Positions 5,480-6,166 of a stretch of DNA of 6,166 bases are shown here, one piece after another (the stretch's first letter is position 1; the number at the start of each line of letters is the position of its first letter). The notes under the pieces are model-generated. The model did no database searches, had not been told where the DNA came from, and saw nothing but the letters and a program-made list of their open reading frames with translations. The stretch spans positions 1 through 6,166 of the forward strand of contig JBCBIX010000137.1 of assembly GCA_038523965.1 (NCBI GenBank), in the 5' to 3' direction. This DNA comes from JAJRXG01 sp038523965. GTDB lineage: Bacteria; Bacteroidota; Bacteroidia; Chitinophagales; Saprospiraceae. Position numbers and translations under genes: made by a program.

Positions 5480-6166
5480 CTACTTCGTTCCGCGTAACGG
5501 AATTGACAATTCAATCACATGAATATCCTGCTCCGCCACCACAGACCAAGTTCCACTGCCTTGTAGTAAGGCGCCAGCCGCCTCTCTGATCAGTGAAGCA
5601 TCCGGGTCGGCGTATGTTATTTCGATCGAGGAGAGGGATCCAGATGGTAGAACCACAACTTTTGCCGTGGCACTACATGGAGGTCGAAGCCCTCGCATAA
5701 AGAGTTCGTCTGTCGTCAGTGGAGATTCCTCATTCAGATAAACCGTGAAAGCCTCCCACCCCATGTCGGGGCTGATCGTAAGGCTGCGTGCTTTGGACGG
5801 AGATGGTGTAGCTCGTCGCTGCGCCACTGCCTGCTTGTCGATATCAACAGATACTGGTGCAGCAACGTCTTCTTGGACAACAATGGGTTGGCGCTTTGCA
5901 AGCTTTGAACCCAGAAGAGATCGCTGATTACTTGATTCGACTTGTTGATTGTAAGCGATAGCCATGTTCTCGTTCTCTGGATTGGAGAGAGGTGGTGTGT
6001 TTTCAGTCACATTCTGAGCAATTGCGATCTCTGCTACCTGTGGTTCAGGTACTGACTGGGGAGATATTGATACGTCGGACTCTTGAGATGTTTCGACCGC
6101 GATTTCTCTACTCGAGAAATTAGCGCCATCAGGGTTTGGGCTCTGTTTTACCTGAACCGCTTGGGC
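5480..6166 (-). CDS. Linker-rich protein with degenerate TonB_C-like C-terminal domain, N-terminus outside window
   Basis: The frame is open from the right edge to a TAG at 5480, giving 228 C-terminal codons. A GTG at 6010 lies in frame, but nothing marks it as a start, because the coding frame continues upstream to the edge. The first ~125 visible residues are low complexity, rich in Ser, Pro, Gln, Glu, Asn and Val, and look like an extended periplasmic linker. From about residue 130 a compact domain begins with DMGWEAFTVYLNEES, then PCSATAKVVVLPSGSLSSIE, LIREAAGALLQGSGTW and a final beta strand. This order (GW.AF..YL, a V.V...G.L..I strand, an EA(A) helix, then GS.TW) recalls TonB_C-like ends of Bacteroidota membrane proteins, often encoded beside ECF sigma factors. 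The usual proline-rich TonB-box contacts are not evident. A transmembrane segment would be expected in the missing part. Role is inferred: envelope sensing or anti-sigma-like. It may be co-transcribed with the next gene, 53 bases downstream. Confidence 0.7.
   Translation of the reverse strand, partial: AQAVQVKQSPNPDGANFSSREIAVETSQESDVSISPQSVPEPQVAEIAIAQNVTENTPPLSNPENENMAIAYNQQVESSNQRSLLGSKLAKRQPIVVQEDVAAPVSVDIDKQAVAQRRATPSPSKARSLTISPDMGWEAFTVYLNEESPLTTDELFMRGLRPPCSATAKVVVLPSGSLSSIEITYADPDASLIREAAGALLQGSGTWSVVAEQDIHVIELSIPLRGTK

Noticed and set aside
5480..6010. A 176-residue gene starting at GTG 6010
   Set aside because: The same frame continues without a stop to the right edge with the same linker-like composition, so the GTG is an internal valine codon.
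1..6166. Defence system, CRISPR array, mobile element or phage remnant
   Set aside because: No repeats with spacers, transposase, integrase or terminal inverted repeats were found; all genes fit housekeeping or envelope roles.

Overview
The window looks like ordinary chromosomal DNA of a Bacteroidota bacterium. Every gene that can be supported lies on the minus strand, so transcription runs from high to low coordinates. The Bacteroidota call rests on four things: a group II PcrB/geranylgeranylglyceryl phosphate synthase homologue, a TonB_C-like protein of a type common in that phylum, weak or absent Shine-Dalgarno sites at most starts, and a possible TAnnTTTG -7 element upstream of pcrB. A marine, polysaccharide-using lineage (for example Saprospiria) is a guess from the sugar-binding-like exported protein. 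No rRNA, tRNA, CRISPR, insertion sequence or phage gene was seen.

In transcription order, the right edge (6166-5480) holds the C-terminal 228 codons of a protein with a long Ser/Pro/Gln-rich linker and a degenerate TonB_C-like end domain. After 53 bases comes a stand-alone exported protein (5426-4746) made of a single carbohydrate-binding-like domain that is more often an appendage of large polysaccharide enzymes. An 80-base gap, which contains the possible promoter, separates it from a tight cluster: pcrB (4665-3931), rsgA (3938-2991), ribA (2991-2392) and an unannotated 54-residue basic single-pass membrane protein (2384-2220). These junctions are an 8-base overlap, a one-base TAATG overlap and a 7-base gap, so the four genes are very probably co-transcribed and partly translationally coupled.

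A 98-base spacer with a small hairpin then leads to a second pair. This is an archaeal-type phosphoglucose/phosphomannose isomerase (2123-1134) and, two bases after its stop, a HI0933/BaiN-type flavoprotein (1131-1) that runs off the left edge.

The genes do not form one pathway. They are housekeeping functions: an ether-lipid-type prenyl transfer, 30S ribosome maturation, the first step of riboflavin synthesis, hexose-phosphate isomerisation and a flavin-dependent oxidoreductase. RibA supplies the flavin pathway on which the flavoprotein depends, but that link is general, not specific. I see no convincing new multi-gene system. The most useful unexplained items are the 54-residue membrane protein, the orphan sugar-binding-like protein and the divergent TonB_C-like protein.
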